Shown here: one piece after another, positions 1 to 12,642 of the stretch
Layout: each line of letters begins with the position of its first letter
How positions within the stretch are numbered: position 1 is the first letter of the stretch
Made by a program: the position numbers and the translations under genes
From: Chrysomallon squamiferum
Taxonomy: Eukaryota > Mollusca > Gastropoda > Neomphalida > Peltospiridae
Reading direction: 5' to 3'
Assembly (NCBI GenBank): GCA_012295275.1
Contig: CM022672.1
Coordinates: 10,750,404 to 10,795,403 of the forward strand
DNA: 45,000 bases
The notes under the pieces: model-generated
Told to the model about the DNA's origin: nothing
Database searches by the model: none
What the model saw: only the letters and a program-made list of their open reading frames with translations

Positions 1-1013
1 ATTTGTATAGTCATGTTATTTATTTATTTATTTATTCATCTTCTTTTTAATATGCATAATTATTAAATTTTTACTTGTTTTTTTATTCAGTTGATTTATT
101 CATCATTTTTTTTTTTTTTAATTAACATGCCCTCATTATATATTTATAATTAATTAATTTATTTACATGTTTGTATATTTTGTTAATTTATTTTATTTAT
201 TTTTTAAACTGTTTATTTATTTTACATTTTTAACTCTATTTCTTTATTTATTTAAATTTACTTAATGACATCAGATAAGTAATTTATAAATCTATTCTGC
301 TTTTGCTGAACATGGCCATTCATACCTTTAACGATTAAAACAGGTACTGAGTACGTTACAGGTCAATGTCCTTCCTTAGATGTTGTCAATAACTTATAGA
401 CAAATAAACATAACACTGATATTATCTGCATAACACTCAATTTGTTCAGACCATTTGCACAGGTAAATAAAATTTCAAAACAATGGGTTCATAAAAATAA
501 AAATAATAATAAAATATCTATCCATATATCTTATGGCCATAACTAGACTCTTTTTAAAATGAGGCAAAAACATTTAATCAATAAGCAGCGAAGGGGGAAT
601 TAACTGGGGTGAGGGAATTCATTCAGTGGATATCATTTCTATCACAATAGGGAATTATATTTTTATTTTTTAAATAAAATGTTTGTATAACATATGTTTT
701 TAAAAATCGTAAAAATTTGCCTCATTAGCCTCAATGTAGTTACAGCCATGTATCTAACTATCTGTCTATACACTATGTATATCTGTGTGCATGTGTGTGT
801 GTGTGTGTATATATATACAGTCACACATCTGTATCTGCATCTATATCTATATGTCTACATACATATCTGTATATATGTTGACAGTTAAATTGTGTAGAGC
901 AGTATAATTTATGTTCATTGGATATAGATCTTTGGTTTCATTCAATAAATATTTTTTGATGAATTTGTTCATTCTCTCTTTATTTATTTATTTCTTTCTA
1001 TATTTCTTGAATT

Positions 1014-1044
<31 letters not shown>

Positions 1045-1300
1045 ATTTATTTATTTATCTATCTATCTATCTATCTATTTATTTATTTATTTATTTATTT
1101 ATATATTTAATTATTAATTAATTGTATCATTTATTTATTATTATTATTATTTTTTTTTTTTTTTTGATATCTTAAAAAGAAATTTTACTGATTTTATCTG
1201 ATATCTGAAATATTTTTTTGCATTTCTTAAATTTTTTTTTTTGGTTAACTTTACAAAAAATATTTTTATTTTGCATTTTCATTATCTTGACCCTATTTTA
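1..1300. repeat. AT-rich upstream DNA with TTTA/TCTA microsatellites
   Basis: TTTA-type runs at about 17-40 and 1011-1102 (the latter with an internal TCTA block), a short GT run at 793-808 and poly-T at 1149-1166. The 250-660 stretch is non-repetitive, with no gene visible. ORFs here are translations of simple repeats. Confidence 0.8.
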
Positions 1301-1499
1301 CTAGAATCACATTATTTCAGTTAGCTGAATTATGTTTACAAATAACATGAAGCCAGTTAGCCGATTTCAGCTTGTTTGTCAAAAGAAACCGTAACCAGTG
1401 TTATTTTAATTATGTTATATTTATAAATAAAATATAACCAGGTAAATAAATTTTTCTCTGTTTTATAACAAGAATATTTAACCAGTATTTTCAGAATTA

Positions 1500-2020
1500 T
1501 ATCCATAATGGACATGTAACCACTATTAACTGAATTCTATCTTTAATGAACACATAAACACTATTAGCTGAATTTTATTTGTAATGAATATGTAACCATT
1601 ATCTTAATTCATCTTTTATATAAACAGAACATGAAAACACTATTACCTGAATTATATCTATAATTAACATGTAACACTGTTATCTGAATTATCACTATAA
1701 TTAACATGTAACACTGTTATCTGAATTATATCTATAATTAACATGTAACACTATTACCTGAATTATATCTATAATTAACATGTCACACTGTTATCTGAAT
1801 TATATCTATAATTAACATGTCACATTGTTATCTGAATTATATCTATAATTAACATGTAACACTATTAGCTGAATTATATCTATAATTAACATGTAACACT
1901 ATTAGCTGAATTATATCTATAATTAACATGCAACACTATCAGCTGAATTATATCTGTAATGAACAGGCAACACTATCAGCTGAATTATATCTGTAATGAA
2001 AAGATACCGAGTTATCTGAA
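1500..2020. repeat. 37-bp minisatellite
   Basis: About eleven near-identical units of 37 bp (core tatctataattaacatg then taacactattagctgaat) from about 1648 to 2020, with older, more diverged units extending upstream to about 1310. The unit varies mainly at the taacact/cacactgtt segment. Confidence 0.9.
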
Positions 2021-2829
2021 TTCAGCTTTTTACGTAGACTCCAAACGCATCTGCTCTGTACGTCGAATTACACTTTCTGTGTATTGAACTTTCATTCTTT
2101 CTTTCTGCAGCATCATAATACTCACAGACACAGTACTCACAGTGTTTAGACATGAAGTGTTTTTAACTTCTCAACACACACAGAACATTTCAGCAGCAGT
2201 GTTTTTCTGATCATTCGCTGTCTGTGACCTCTTTACTTGCACTCGTACAACAAAAAAAGCCATCATGCAATACCAGTCACCCATGACAAAAACATCTTGC
2301 CAAAAATAGACCAGTGCATGATTTGGTTAAATAAAAGAGTTTTTTTTTTTTTTTTTCCTTTTTTGTTTCCAACTTGCTTTGTCATCACATAATATCTTTT
2401 TAAGCATGTCAGCATATACAAATACTCTCAATCTGTGTTAGTATCACAAAAGCTTTAGCCCAGGTATGTAATTTTCTCGTGTTCTTAGAAGTAAATATAT
2501 ATGTTTGGGTGGGTTGTTTTTTGGTGGGTTTTTTTGGTGATGTAGATAGAATATAGTTATTAGTATAGTCTGGTGGGTTAAAGTAAACTAGTTTTGTATG
2601 TTTGAAAATTAGAGTATATTTTCACTGTTTGGTTTCACAGCTGTTAGGATATTATATTACAGACGATGGCCATAGTTTATGTATATTTTAAATTTTTTCA
2701 GTAGAATTATATGAATTTATGTAGATAATATTTATATGTAGGAGTGTATGTTTGCATATATATGTAAGTACACATTTGTGCACATGCACCAGTACTCACA
2801 CTTACACACAGATATATATCTGCACATAC

Positions 2830-3060
2830 ATACAACACACACACACATACATACACACATACACACATACATACATACACACATACATACATACACACAT
2901 ACATACATACACACATACATACAAACATACATCCATACATACAAACATACATACATACATACAGACACACACATACACCTATACATACACACATACATAC
3001 ACACATACATACAAACACACACACACACATACATACACACATACACACATACATACATAC

Positions 3061-3091
<31 letters not shown>

Positions 3092-3135
3092 TACATACAT
3101 ACACATACATACACACATACATACATACATACAAA
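2830..3135. repeat. CA/TACA compound microsatellite
   Basis: Roughly 300 bp of mixed CA and TACA repeats, open in several frames on both strands. The apparent Cys/Val/Met- and Thr/His-rich ORFs across it are artefacts of repeat length. Confidence 0.95.
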
Positions 3136-3404
3136 TATATGTGTGTGTGTTTGTGAACACATTACTAGATCACACACAGAATTTATATACAAAATTTTTT
3201 TATTTCACACAGTAGTAAATAACAGTCATTATTTACATAGTCTTTTCATTTAATTAAATCTAATTATCTCTTCTTGACAACACCTTGTTCGTTAGTTGTT
3301 CACCTTTATCCCTAATATTTGCAGACACACCTGGCAAACCACCATTCAGCAATTTTCACCGAATTTTTCTTCATTTACCTTCCTTCATCACCGAAGATTC
3401 TCCT

Positions 3405-3418
3405 GTTGTCATGGCAAC
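3405..3418. promoter_or_regulatory. RFX X-box-like site
   Basis: GTTGTCATGGCAAC matches the RFX X-box palindrome (GTTGCCATGGCAAC) at 13 of 14 positions. It lies in a non-repetitive 200-bp stretch (3270-3480) that stands out from flanking repeats, 5.7 kb upstream of the start codon. Function is inferred. Confidence 0.45.
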
Positions 3419-3599
3419 AGCCAGTCTCTGAGAAGGACTTGGTCACCGGGCATGTTGAAACTAAATTTCAGAGTTTGTGTATGAAAAATATTTAAAGTCT
3501 ACCTGTAATAGATATTTTTATATTTTTACTGGATGCTTTCATGTGATAACATCTTTTTTTTAAATAATTTTTATTACTTTTCATTCTTATTGGAAAAAA

Positions 3600-3754
3600 A
3601 AAGCATTGGAAAAAAAAAAAAAAAAAAAAAAAAAGAAAAAGGTTCCTGCATTTTAATACAACCTGATTTCATTCCTTTTCATCAGTTTGATATTCAGCAT
3701 TAGACAGATAAGTAATTTTCATATAAAATTTATATATATATATATATATTTTGC

Positions 3755-3812
<58 letters not shown>
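3600..3812. repeat. Poly-A, TA and CA simple repeats
   Basis: Poly-A at about 3609-3634, TA at 3731-3750 and CA at 3755-3809. Confidence 0.9.
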
Positions 3813-4684
3813 CTGTGTTTCATATATATATTTAATAACCTAACTGATAATAATATTTTTCTGAGGGTTTTTTATAGGAATATTTTTATTGTATTTTCAC
3901 CTGTTATACATAATTACTTAATATACTGAACAAGAAAAGTTATAAATCATTAAAAATATATATATCAGTATGTATTTATATCAGTACCTGACCAACAGTG
4001 TCGTGGAATCAGTGTCGTGACAAAAAAAGATCATTCTGCTGACCTAAATTTTTCACTAGTCATGAAATTCAAGTCTTCATGATGTTAGACAACGAAGACA
4101 AACAATATGCATGATGTCATATCATGATTTCACAATATTCTACCACTCAGTCAAGTGTGAACAAATATTTCGCAATCCCTGAATTTGTTTGTCCAGTGTA
4201 CAGTAATTATAGCTTTATTATACAGAACTTTGTGATTAAATTTTGGCTTTAGATATCGGTGGATAAGAAAAGAACAAAAAAAATATATATATTTCTTTCT
4301 TAGTTTAAAGTTACAGAGGTTCTTATTACAAATGTCTTATCTGATTTCTGATTAAAGAAGGAGGCAGCAAGTAAACAAAGTGAAATAGATCGTGCAGAGA
4401 TAAGAAAAAAACAACAAAAAAAAAAAAAAACAGTATTTTGGTCAACAAAACATTCATGTCAAGATCCTGAAAGAGACTTTCCAAATGCATTTATTATTTT
4501 ATAACATTTTGGTGTCTTCTTCTCATTTTTGAAAAACAATATTTTTGTGACCTTTTACAATTTAATAAGTTTTTTTTTTTTTTTTAATGTGCAACCTCTA
4601 CAGCTGTCTGTGACATTTGGTATTATCCTTGGAAATTGTCTCAAAGATTTCAGTTCTTCTCAGTTACCTTTTTGTGATGGACTA

Positions 4685-5418
4685 GATTCTGTTTGATTTG
4701 CAATGACTAGATTCTGTGTTTGATTTACAATGACTAGATTCTGTTTTATTTACAATGACTAGATTCTGTTTGATTTACAATGACTAGATTCTGTTTTATT
4801 TACAATGACTAGATTTTGTTTGATTTACAATGTATAGATTCTGTTTGATTTGCAAAGACTAGATTCTGTTTTATTTACAATGACTAGATTTTGTTTGATT
4901 TACAATGTCTAGATTCTGTTTGATTTGCAAAGACTAGATTCTGTGTTTGATTTACAATGACTAGATTCTGTTTGATTTAAAATGATTAGATTCTGTTTGA
5001 TTTACAATGACTAGATTCTGTTTGATTTACAATGACTAGATTCTGTTTGATTTACAATGACTAGATTCTGTTTTATTTAAAATGACTAGATTCTGTTTTA
5101 TTTAAAATGACTAGATTCTGTTTGATTTACAATGATTAAATTCTGTTTGATTTGCAATGACTAGATTCTGTTTGATTTGCAATGATTAGATTCTGTTTGA
5201 TTTGCAATGACTAGATTCTGTTTGATTTACAATGACTAGATTCTGTTTGATTTGCAGTGACTAGATTCTGTGTTTGATTTACAATGACTAGATTCTGTTT
5301 GATTTGCAGTGACTAGATTCTGTGTTTGATTTACAATGACTAGATTCTGTTTGATTTGTAGTGACTGGATTCTGTGTTTGATTTACAATGACTAGATTCT
5401 GTTTGATTTGCAGTGACT
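4685..5418. repeat. 25/27-bp minisatellite with 52-bp dimer subarray
   Basis: About 29 units built on tgactagattctgtttgatt followed by tacaa. Some units carry an extra TG (ctgtgtttg). At the right end (5257-5412) 25- and 27-bp units alternate strictly, giving three 52-bp dimers with starts at 5257, 5309 and 5361. Confidence 0.93.
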
Positions 5419-5804
5419 ACACACACACTCACAAATGTATATTTTGATAACAAAGACAAATTGTTGTATCGTCTCTTTGACAAGTTAATTTCAAAATCAG
5501 AAACAAAGACAATCTGACATTTTACACACACTGGTTATAACTACAGCTTAAATGTTAAAGAAAATATTTTACATTATCTTTATAGTTAAAACATATTTAA
5601 ATATTATTTTAAACATAAGAAAAATAAATATTAAATATAAAAATAATTAACAAATTCAGATAAATTACTTATTCCTTACACATTCTTTTAGACATATTTA
5701 TGAAAATTAATTTTATTAACAAATCTTAGTAAATATAGTTTTAATGTAAATACAATTTAAAAAGTATTTTTAAAATAATAAAAGCTTGGAGTCAGATATT
5801 TCTC

Positions 5805-5878
5805 ATGATCACTGTAACTTCATTTGTCATTGAAAAAAGCAATGATCACTGTAACTTCATTTGTCATTGAAAAAAGCA
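5805..5878. repeat. Perfect 37-bp tandem duplication
   Basis: The segment starting atgatcactgtaacttcatt occurs at 5805-5841 and again at 5842-5878. The surrounding 5560-6500 is AT-rich with no gene seen. Confidence 0.9.
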
Positions 5879-6196
5879 TTTTTTTAAATTTCATTTTAAA
5901 AATAAATTTTAATGTTAAAAAAAAAAACAACTCAACAAAAAACCATTATATATTATTTAATGTCATTCTAACATGCATTTAAAAATAATATCAAAGGAAA
6001 AAATACAACATATTTTTAATAATGAAAACAAATTAAGTATGATTCAAATAAATCATACTCAGTCACTGTCATATTACTGAGTTTAATCCAAATACAATTT
6101 TAATTTCAAAAACATTAACTGAATCTAAAATCATTTTGCCATCTTTTGCTATTTCCAAAACATTCCAATTATTATGTTTAAAAAAAATAACAATAA

Positions 6197-6228
<32 letters not shown>

Positions 6229-6355
6229 TCCATTAAAACAGATTGATTAAAAGAAAAGAATTATGTTTTTGAAAATTTTAATATCTAAAAAAAATGAATA
6301 TGAGAAACAAATGAACAAAAAATAAACCGACATGAAAATTTACCATACAATCTTA

Positions 6356-6732
6356 AAATATATATATATATATATATATTATTTAAAAAAAAAAAATAAA
6401 AAGACAGAAAAAATTAATGTGAAAAACAAATGATCAAAAATTAAAGCAACACAATAATTCACAACACATTATAAATTATATTTTTTGTACAAAGACATAA
6501 AACAAAGAGTAATATATTACTGCTGTGGACAGACTGGTGCAGGGTTTGTGTGTGTTTGACTTACTAACAACTAACAACTGCTGGAGGCCAGTGCCAAAGT
6601 GTCAGGGACTGATAAGTAATTTTCTTGTAGTCTTCTTTCTATGTCAATCAGTCTTAAGCATGTGGGACATATATCTGATATATCTGCCAGAGGTAGGGAT
6701 ATACAGTGTATTTATATCTATTATAACACACC

Positions 6733-6781
<49 letters not shown>

Positions 6782-7086
6782 TCCCATTGTATTTTTAAGC
6801 AAGTATTTTTAATATTTAAAAAAAAAAAAAATAGTATTTCCAATCCTTTTGATGATTTAAAAAAAAAAAAAAATTTAATATTTTTTTTTTATCTTATTAA
6901 TATAAATATCTCATTTAAAAATAATGTTATAATAACTGTAGCCATGCTGAATAGACGAATAGAAATTCGTAATTTCTCAAGTCAGTATACTTAAACTCTG
7001 TAGTGAACTGACCTATTTCACATATTTGTACAAATAAGCAGTTCTAGCTTTCATCGACATTGATAACACAGTTCTATGAAATACTC

Positions 7087-7142
<56 letters not shown>
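6356..7142. repeat. TA and TTA microsatellites
   Basis: TA runs at about 6357-6380 and 6740-6780, poly-A/T tracts near 6820-6890, and a TTA run at 7090-7142. The 6500-6700 stretch is unique and shows no gene. Confidence 0.88.
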
Positions 7143-7390
7143 TTAGTTCATTTCTTTTAAAAATAATTATGCTTTGAGCATTTTATTTTGTCACTTCGTT
7201 ATAAATTTCTTATAAGATTTTATTTCTATATTTTCTACTAATTGGAAATTATTTATTATTAATTTCTGTGGGTTATCATGTATTTAATGTATAAACATGT
7301 TATTATGGAAGATATTTAATGTTATTGAGATTACACAATGAGATTCATATGTTATTAAGATTATCCTGTTAAATATATTTTTTAAACAGA

Positions 7391-7612
7391 TATGCTGTGA
7401 AGTATTTAAAATCTATTACTGAGGTTGTGCTGTGAAATAATTAAAATACATTAATGAGGTTATGCTGTGAAATGTTTAAAATAGATTAATGAGGTTATGC
7501 TGTGAAATATTTAAAATACATTTCATTGCAAAGGTTTTGCTGTGAAATATTTAAAATATATTACTAGGTTTTGCTGTGAAATATTTAAAACACATTACAG
7601 AGGTTATTTAAT
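7391..7612. repeat. 35-bp minisatellite, six units
   Basis: Six units start tgctgtgaaatatttaaaat and end gaggtta. One unit carries a 5-bp insertion. Diverged relatives of the unit continue upstream to about 7300. Confidence 0.88.
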
Positions 7613-7859
7613 ATGGTACCAAGGTTATAATATGTAAGATAATGAAATGAAAAGCTATATATATATATATATATTTATATATATAATTATATTTATTATA
7701 TATCAGTAAGGCCATACAGTGAAGTATTTAACATTGTCATTACACTGAAAGATAGTTTGTTATCAATACATTCTGAAAAGTCTTTTATTTCTGTTATAAA
7801 AATATATACTGTTAAACTGCTAATTTACAAAATATCCAGCAGTATCTTCAATTTATCCA

Positions 7860-8120
7860 GAACAATCTAAACTCGTTCACTTAGACAGAATTAACTCAAT
7901 GGCTCTTGGTAAGAACTGTCTTTAAAACATGTTCCGGTCATCATAAGGATGAACTGAAAAACACTGCAAGCAGTCTGCTATGTGGCCTGTGACATTCACT
8001 CTGGGCATTATAAAATGTTCTCATTAAGTAGCAATCCGTGGGGAAGCCATTAATATTAACAGATAAATGTGAGCAGGCTGGTCTTTGTACAAACATCTAC
8101 AAGACTTTAATCAGTCGGTG
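7860..8120. other. Unique, moderately GC-rich stretch upstream of the gene
   Basis: About 260 bp of non-repetitive sequence about 1 kb before exon 1, including ctctgggcattataaaatg and cagtcggtgcgcaccagttg. It could hold the promoter or an untranslated first exon; I see no decisive element. From 8160 to 8500 follows pyrimidine- and TCTG-rich low complexity sequence. Confidence 0.3.
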
Positions 8121-9020
8121 CGCACCAGTTGAAAAGTCTTCTTTGTTGGTTTTTTTGTTCTTGTGTGTGTGTTTGTTTTTTCCTTTCATTGTTAGAGTAT
8201 AGTAAACATTTTCTTCTGTTGAAAGGTATTATGGATTTTTTATTGTTCTGTTGATTGTGTTTGTTTCATTTTGCATCTTTCTCTCTTTACTGTGTGATAT
8301 ATATGTCTGTCTTTTCATATATCTGTCTTCATATCTGTCTGTCTCTTTTTTGTGTCTGTACATCTCTGTTTGCATGTCTGTCTTTGTGCCTCTGTGTCTT
8401 TTTTCTTACATATGTCTGTCATATTTTGTTTCTGTCTCTCCTTTTGTGAGTTTGTATGTCTTAACATATGTCTCTCTTTCCATGTGTCTGTGTATCACTG
8501 TATCTGTGTGACAGTCAGTCCATGTGTTAATTTTCTGATAGATGAATAGTGACTGTTTGATAGTTTGATTCTCTTGGTGTGATATCTTGAGTTTGTCTGT
8601 TTCCCTGGCTTCTATCAAATTTTAGTCTTTCTGTTGGTGTTATAAAAATTGTTGTTTTTGTTAAGAAGGTCTTGAATGTTATGATTTCATTCTATTTTAT
8701 TTTATATTTGTAAAATACAGTGATGGAGAATGATAAAACAGTATTACTACAAATACTTCTACAACTACTATTATTATTACTACTACTGCTACTGCTGCTA
8801 CTATTATTGTTAAAATTATTACTACTACTATCACTATTATTTTTATTATCATTCTTCTTATTATTATTAATATTACTATTATTATTTAAAGTCACTGAAG
8901 AAGAAAAAGTAGTATATTAGTTAGTAGTAGTAATTATAGCATTAATATTATGTTTTTGAATTTCATTCTTTTCCATCTGCAGTAATTTTCACCCAGCATT
9001 CTTTATTTTTCTGTTTTCAG

Positions 9021-9146
9021 ATTTACTATGGAAATGTTTCTGGAATCATCATCTGTGACTTTTAAAGAAGATGCAATCAAGGGAGGGAATTAATTATACC
9101 ACAATGTGTCTGTAATTTGGTTTCATTATCAGACATCACCACCAGC
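9021..9146 (+). other. Putative 5' UTR with two possible acceptors and an upstream ORF
   Basis: Two good 3' splice sites precede the start codon. One is a pyrimidine-rich ttttcag ending at 9020, the other is attatcag ending at 9132. So the 5' UTR is probably split by an intron and an untranslated first exon lies further upstream; I could not locate it. If the first acceptor is used, the UTR contains a 21-codon upstream ORF at 9028-9093 (starts ATGGAAATG, stops TAA). If the second is used, the upstream ORF is removed. A transcription start inside this stretch is the alternative. Confidence 0.45.
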
Positions 9147-9198
9147 ATGGCAGGATGGACAAGTCTTTCTGGATACCTCTTTTTCAAACAAGGGGGAG
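9147..9198 (+). CDS. Coding exon 1: start codon and PH-domain first strand
   Basis: Encodes MAGWTSLSGYLFFKQGG plus the first base of codon 18. The ATG sits in a strong animal start context (A at -3, G at +4). SGYLFFKQGG is a typical PH strand beta-1 (G-Y/W-L-x-K-x-G). The donor is GGAG followed by gtaaat. The leftover G joins CC at the start of the 13791 exon to make Ala18, so the phase fits exactly even though 4.6 kb of repeat-rich intron separates them. That fit, more than the short length, is the reason for calling this exon. Confidence 0.8.
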
Positions 9199-9277
9199 GT
9201 AAATACAGTGCATTCTTTTAGAGTTATCTGCATTTTAAAAAAAGATTAAGTTACCTTTTTATTTATTTTTTTTTTTA

Positions 9278-9323
<46 letters not shown>

Positions 9324-9739
9324 TGGAATTACATATGATTCTCTCTATAAATATAATTATATATTTTTTAGAATTATCTGCAAATGATTCTTCTTTGTCA
9401 TTACTCAAAGACCTGTTGTTGTTTTTTGTTTTTTTATCTTTGTTGCTCAAAGAAAATCATATGACAGTTTTAGACCAGAAAGCCTAACTATTTAAAAATA
9501 TTCTGTAGTTAAGCTGTTTGAATATGAGATTCAATATAAAATGGCATGACTTTTACAATACTGATACTATATTATACAAGATTTAAACCATGTAATAAAA
9601 TGATATTTACAATAGTACTACCATAACATATACTGTTTATGACATACCATGCAACATGTTGTGACATGTACAGTATTGATATTATATCATAAAACATGTA
9701 TAACATATCATAGTATGATATGATGTACCATACAAGAAG

Positions 9740-10330
9740 ATACAGGGTCATTCCATGTCAAATAACCATAATTCTGAGGAAATTTGGTTTGTACCAATTT
9801 TAATTTGCATTATTTGAAATATTTCTTATAAAATGCCTTCAAGGCTTTAGCCATGTTACAACCATGCACTAAAATAACTTAAAGTCTATACAAGCCTATT
9901 GCAACCTGGTACATTTGTTTACATTAGTATCAAAATGGGCATTTAATGGTATTTTACTTGAGGTCATTTCAAAGTCAATTTGGCCACAAGGTCAAATTCA
10001 CGGTCAAACAAAAGATCAAAAGATTACCAAAACAATAAGAGATTTGGAATCTTTACCAAATTCCAATAACAGCAATTTCATCAAATTAGACCCATTGGTT
10101 AACAAAATGTCAGTCTAAAAATTGGGGGCATGCCCATTTTTTTTATTTTTTTTTGGCACAAAAATCCAAGGGTCTATATCTCCAAAACAGAAAACTAAGA
10201 TGATGTTATGCAGTAAATCATTGTGTTCACAATGGTACATTAACAAAACAAATCCTCTTTTCATAAATAAAAGAAATTTGTATTCCATAATAATTCGGTA
10301 TCATAAAAACTATAAGAAGAAATGGAAGAG
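9740..10330. mobile_element. Possible dispersed repeat of unknown class
   Basis: Begins gggtcattccatgtcaaata, a sequence I have seen at the edge of dispersed repeats in invertebrates, followed by non-simple sequence with repeated ggtcaaa motifs (about 9990-10010). I find no matching inverted end and no credible protein. Weakly supported. Confidence 0.25.
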
Positions 10331-10917
10331 GATTTGTGTTAGAATTATTTTGTATTGATTAATTACAATGGGTTTTTTTTGTTAGTGACTGTACAGAGAA
10401 TCATTAAGTTTTTGTTTGTTTTGTTTGTTTCTTATTTTGTTTTGTTTATTTTAAATTTTCTGATGGGATGTTCTTTCGTAGTAAAATAGTTTACTGTTCT
10501 ATGAATATGTAAAAGTCAGTTTTATCAGCTTTTATTTTTTCAAATAGTGTTAAAGCAAATATGTAAGGGAATTGGTTTCTGTGATTTTACATCAGTTATT
10601 ACTGTGTGTTCTCCTTCTTATTACTGGTCTTGAGCTATGTGTTTGCATATGTATGTGTGTTGAAGAGAGAGAGAGAGAGAGAGAGAGAGATCCTTTGTTA
10701 AGCATTTAATATTTGGTATTCTCATTCCAACTGAAATTTTTCCTGTATATAGATTTTTTGCAGCTAACTGAAATGTGTATCTCTTAAATGCTGTGTAATG
10801 TGGGGTTTTTAACATTGTTGTCATTATTATAATCATCATCATCATAATTGTTCTTATTATTATTATTATTGTTGTTGTTGTTGTTGTTTTATTATTATTG
10901 TTGATTGTTGTATTATT

Positions 10918-11015
<98 letters not shown>

Positions 11016-11409
11016 GCTGTTGTTATAGAAACCATAAGAAAAACAGTAAAAAGCGACAGTAAGGGATCAAGGTTGTGGCTGTGACAGCTGTTTGGCTACA
11101 AGCAGCTGCAGCCAATTTAGCCATTAATACAGTTGTTATTTTCTCACTTTCCCTCAATAAACAACAACAACAACAGACAGCCCTTCGCACTCATCGATAT
11201 TCATTATCATCAGAAACTTTCATTAATTATTTTTCATGTCAGTGCACACTTTTTCCCTGTCTCATTTCACACCCAGCACAAGCCTGGAGCACATTTAAAG
11301 CTAAAAAAAAAAAAAAAAAAAATTTTTTAAAATCACTGCAAGACTGGTATGTACTTCATAATCACTAGAACTTCATTTTAAACTTCATTTTCTTATCTTA
11401 AGTAGTATA

Positions 11410-12300
11410 ATCATGAAACATATAAAAGAGATTTTGCTGCTCTCACTAAAAAGGTTTTTTATTTCCTTTGTTGTGTAAAAGAGATGTTGCAGCTTACTGA
11501 AAAACTTTGCTATTTCTCGTTCATATAAAAGATGCATTGCTGCTAAAATGTTTATTATAAAAGATGCATTGCTGCTAGGTATTTAATATAAAAGATGCAT
11601 TGCTGCTAAACCATTTAATATACAAGATGCATTGCTGCTAGAGATTTAATATAAAAGATGCATTGCTGCTAGGTATTTAATATAAAAGATGCATTGCTGC
11701 TAGTTATTTAATATAAAAGATGCATTGCTGCTAATTTAATATAAAAGATGCATTGCTGCTAGTTATTTAATATAAAAGATGCATTGCTGCTAGATATTTA
11801 ATATAAAAGATGCATTGCTGCTAAAATGTTTATTATAAAAGATGCATTGCTGCTAGATATTTAATATAAAAGATGCATTGCTGCTAAAATTTAATATAAA
11901 AGATGCATTGCTGCTAAAACATTTAATATAAAAGATGCATTGCTGCTAAAACATTTAATATAAAAGAGAAATTGCTGTTTACAAAAAGAAATAGTTTTTG
12001 TGTCATTTAAAAGAGACATGGTTGCTTTTTGGGAAATAAATACTTTTTTCCTGAATCATAAAAAAAGAAGCATTGCTGTGTATTAAAAAAATATCTTTAA
12101 TGAGGTATTGCTACTAACGATAAAAAAATGGCTTTCCACTTTTTATTTAGTGTAAAATAGCAATTACTGCTAAATACAATTTTTTAATTTTCTTTTCTCT
12201 GTGCCATTTAAAAGCAATATTAAGCAATATTTTACTAAGAAAAAAATAATTTTTAAACTTGAATCATGTAAAAGAGAAATTGCTACTTACAAAAAAAAAT
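11410..12300. repeat. Minisatellite of a SINE-like core (about 30-bp unit)
   Basis: Fourteen units containing gatgcattgctgct, nearly all preceded by ataaaa, occupy 11523-11950, joined by spacers such as aatgttt or aggtatttaat. Flanks at 11410-11520 and 11960-12300 contain decayed units (for example aaaagagaaattgct). The unit core resembles ataaaagattcttgctgcta at 17871, which belongs to a SINE-like repeat. Confidence 0.85.
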
Positions 12301-12642
12301 ATATGTAAGTTAAGACATATCCATGTAAATGTATTATTAAACAAAATCTAAATTTTCAGGCAGACATTAAGAAGGTTTTTTTTTTTTTTGTGGAAGTATT
12401 TTCAGTTGTAAAATCATGAGGGTTTTCAAATGTGGGATTTTTTTGATATTTTTTAGCCAAATATTTTTCTGGGAGTTTGTTTTGGGATTTTTTTTGTTTT
12501 GTTATTGTTGTAATTTTGTTTGTGCAGTATTTGATTTTGTACATATCAGTATTACACATAGTAACAGCTTAGTTCAGTATCAGTTTGATTCTAGTGTTAG
12601 TGTTTTATAAAAGTAATTATTGTTGTTAATATTGAATTTTTG

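Noticed and set aside
2707-3215. Long ORFs on both strands with Cys/Val/Met or Thr/His/Ile periodicity
   Set aside because: They are translations of a CA/TACA microsatellite, open in many frames at once, with no splice or start context.
4685-5418. Possible CRISPR array
   Set aside because: Units are contiguous with no unique spacers, and the context is a eukaryotic intron-rich genome; it is a minisatellite.
11523-11960. Possible CRISPR-like or tRNA-like array
   Set aside because: The spacers between the repeated cores are short and nearly the same, so it is a minisatellite.
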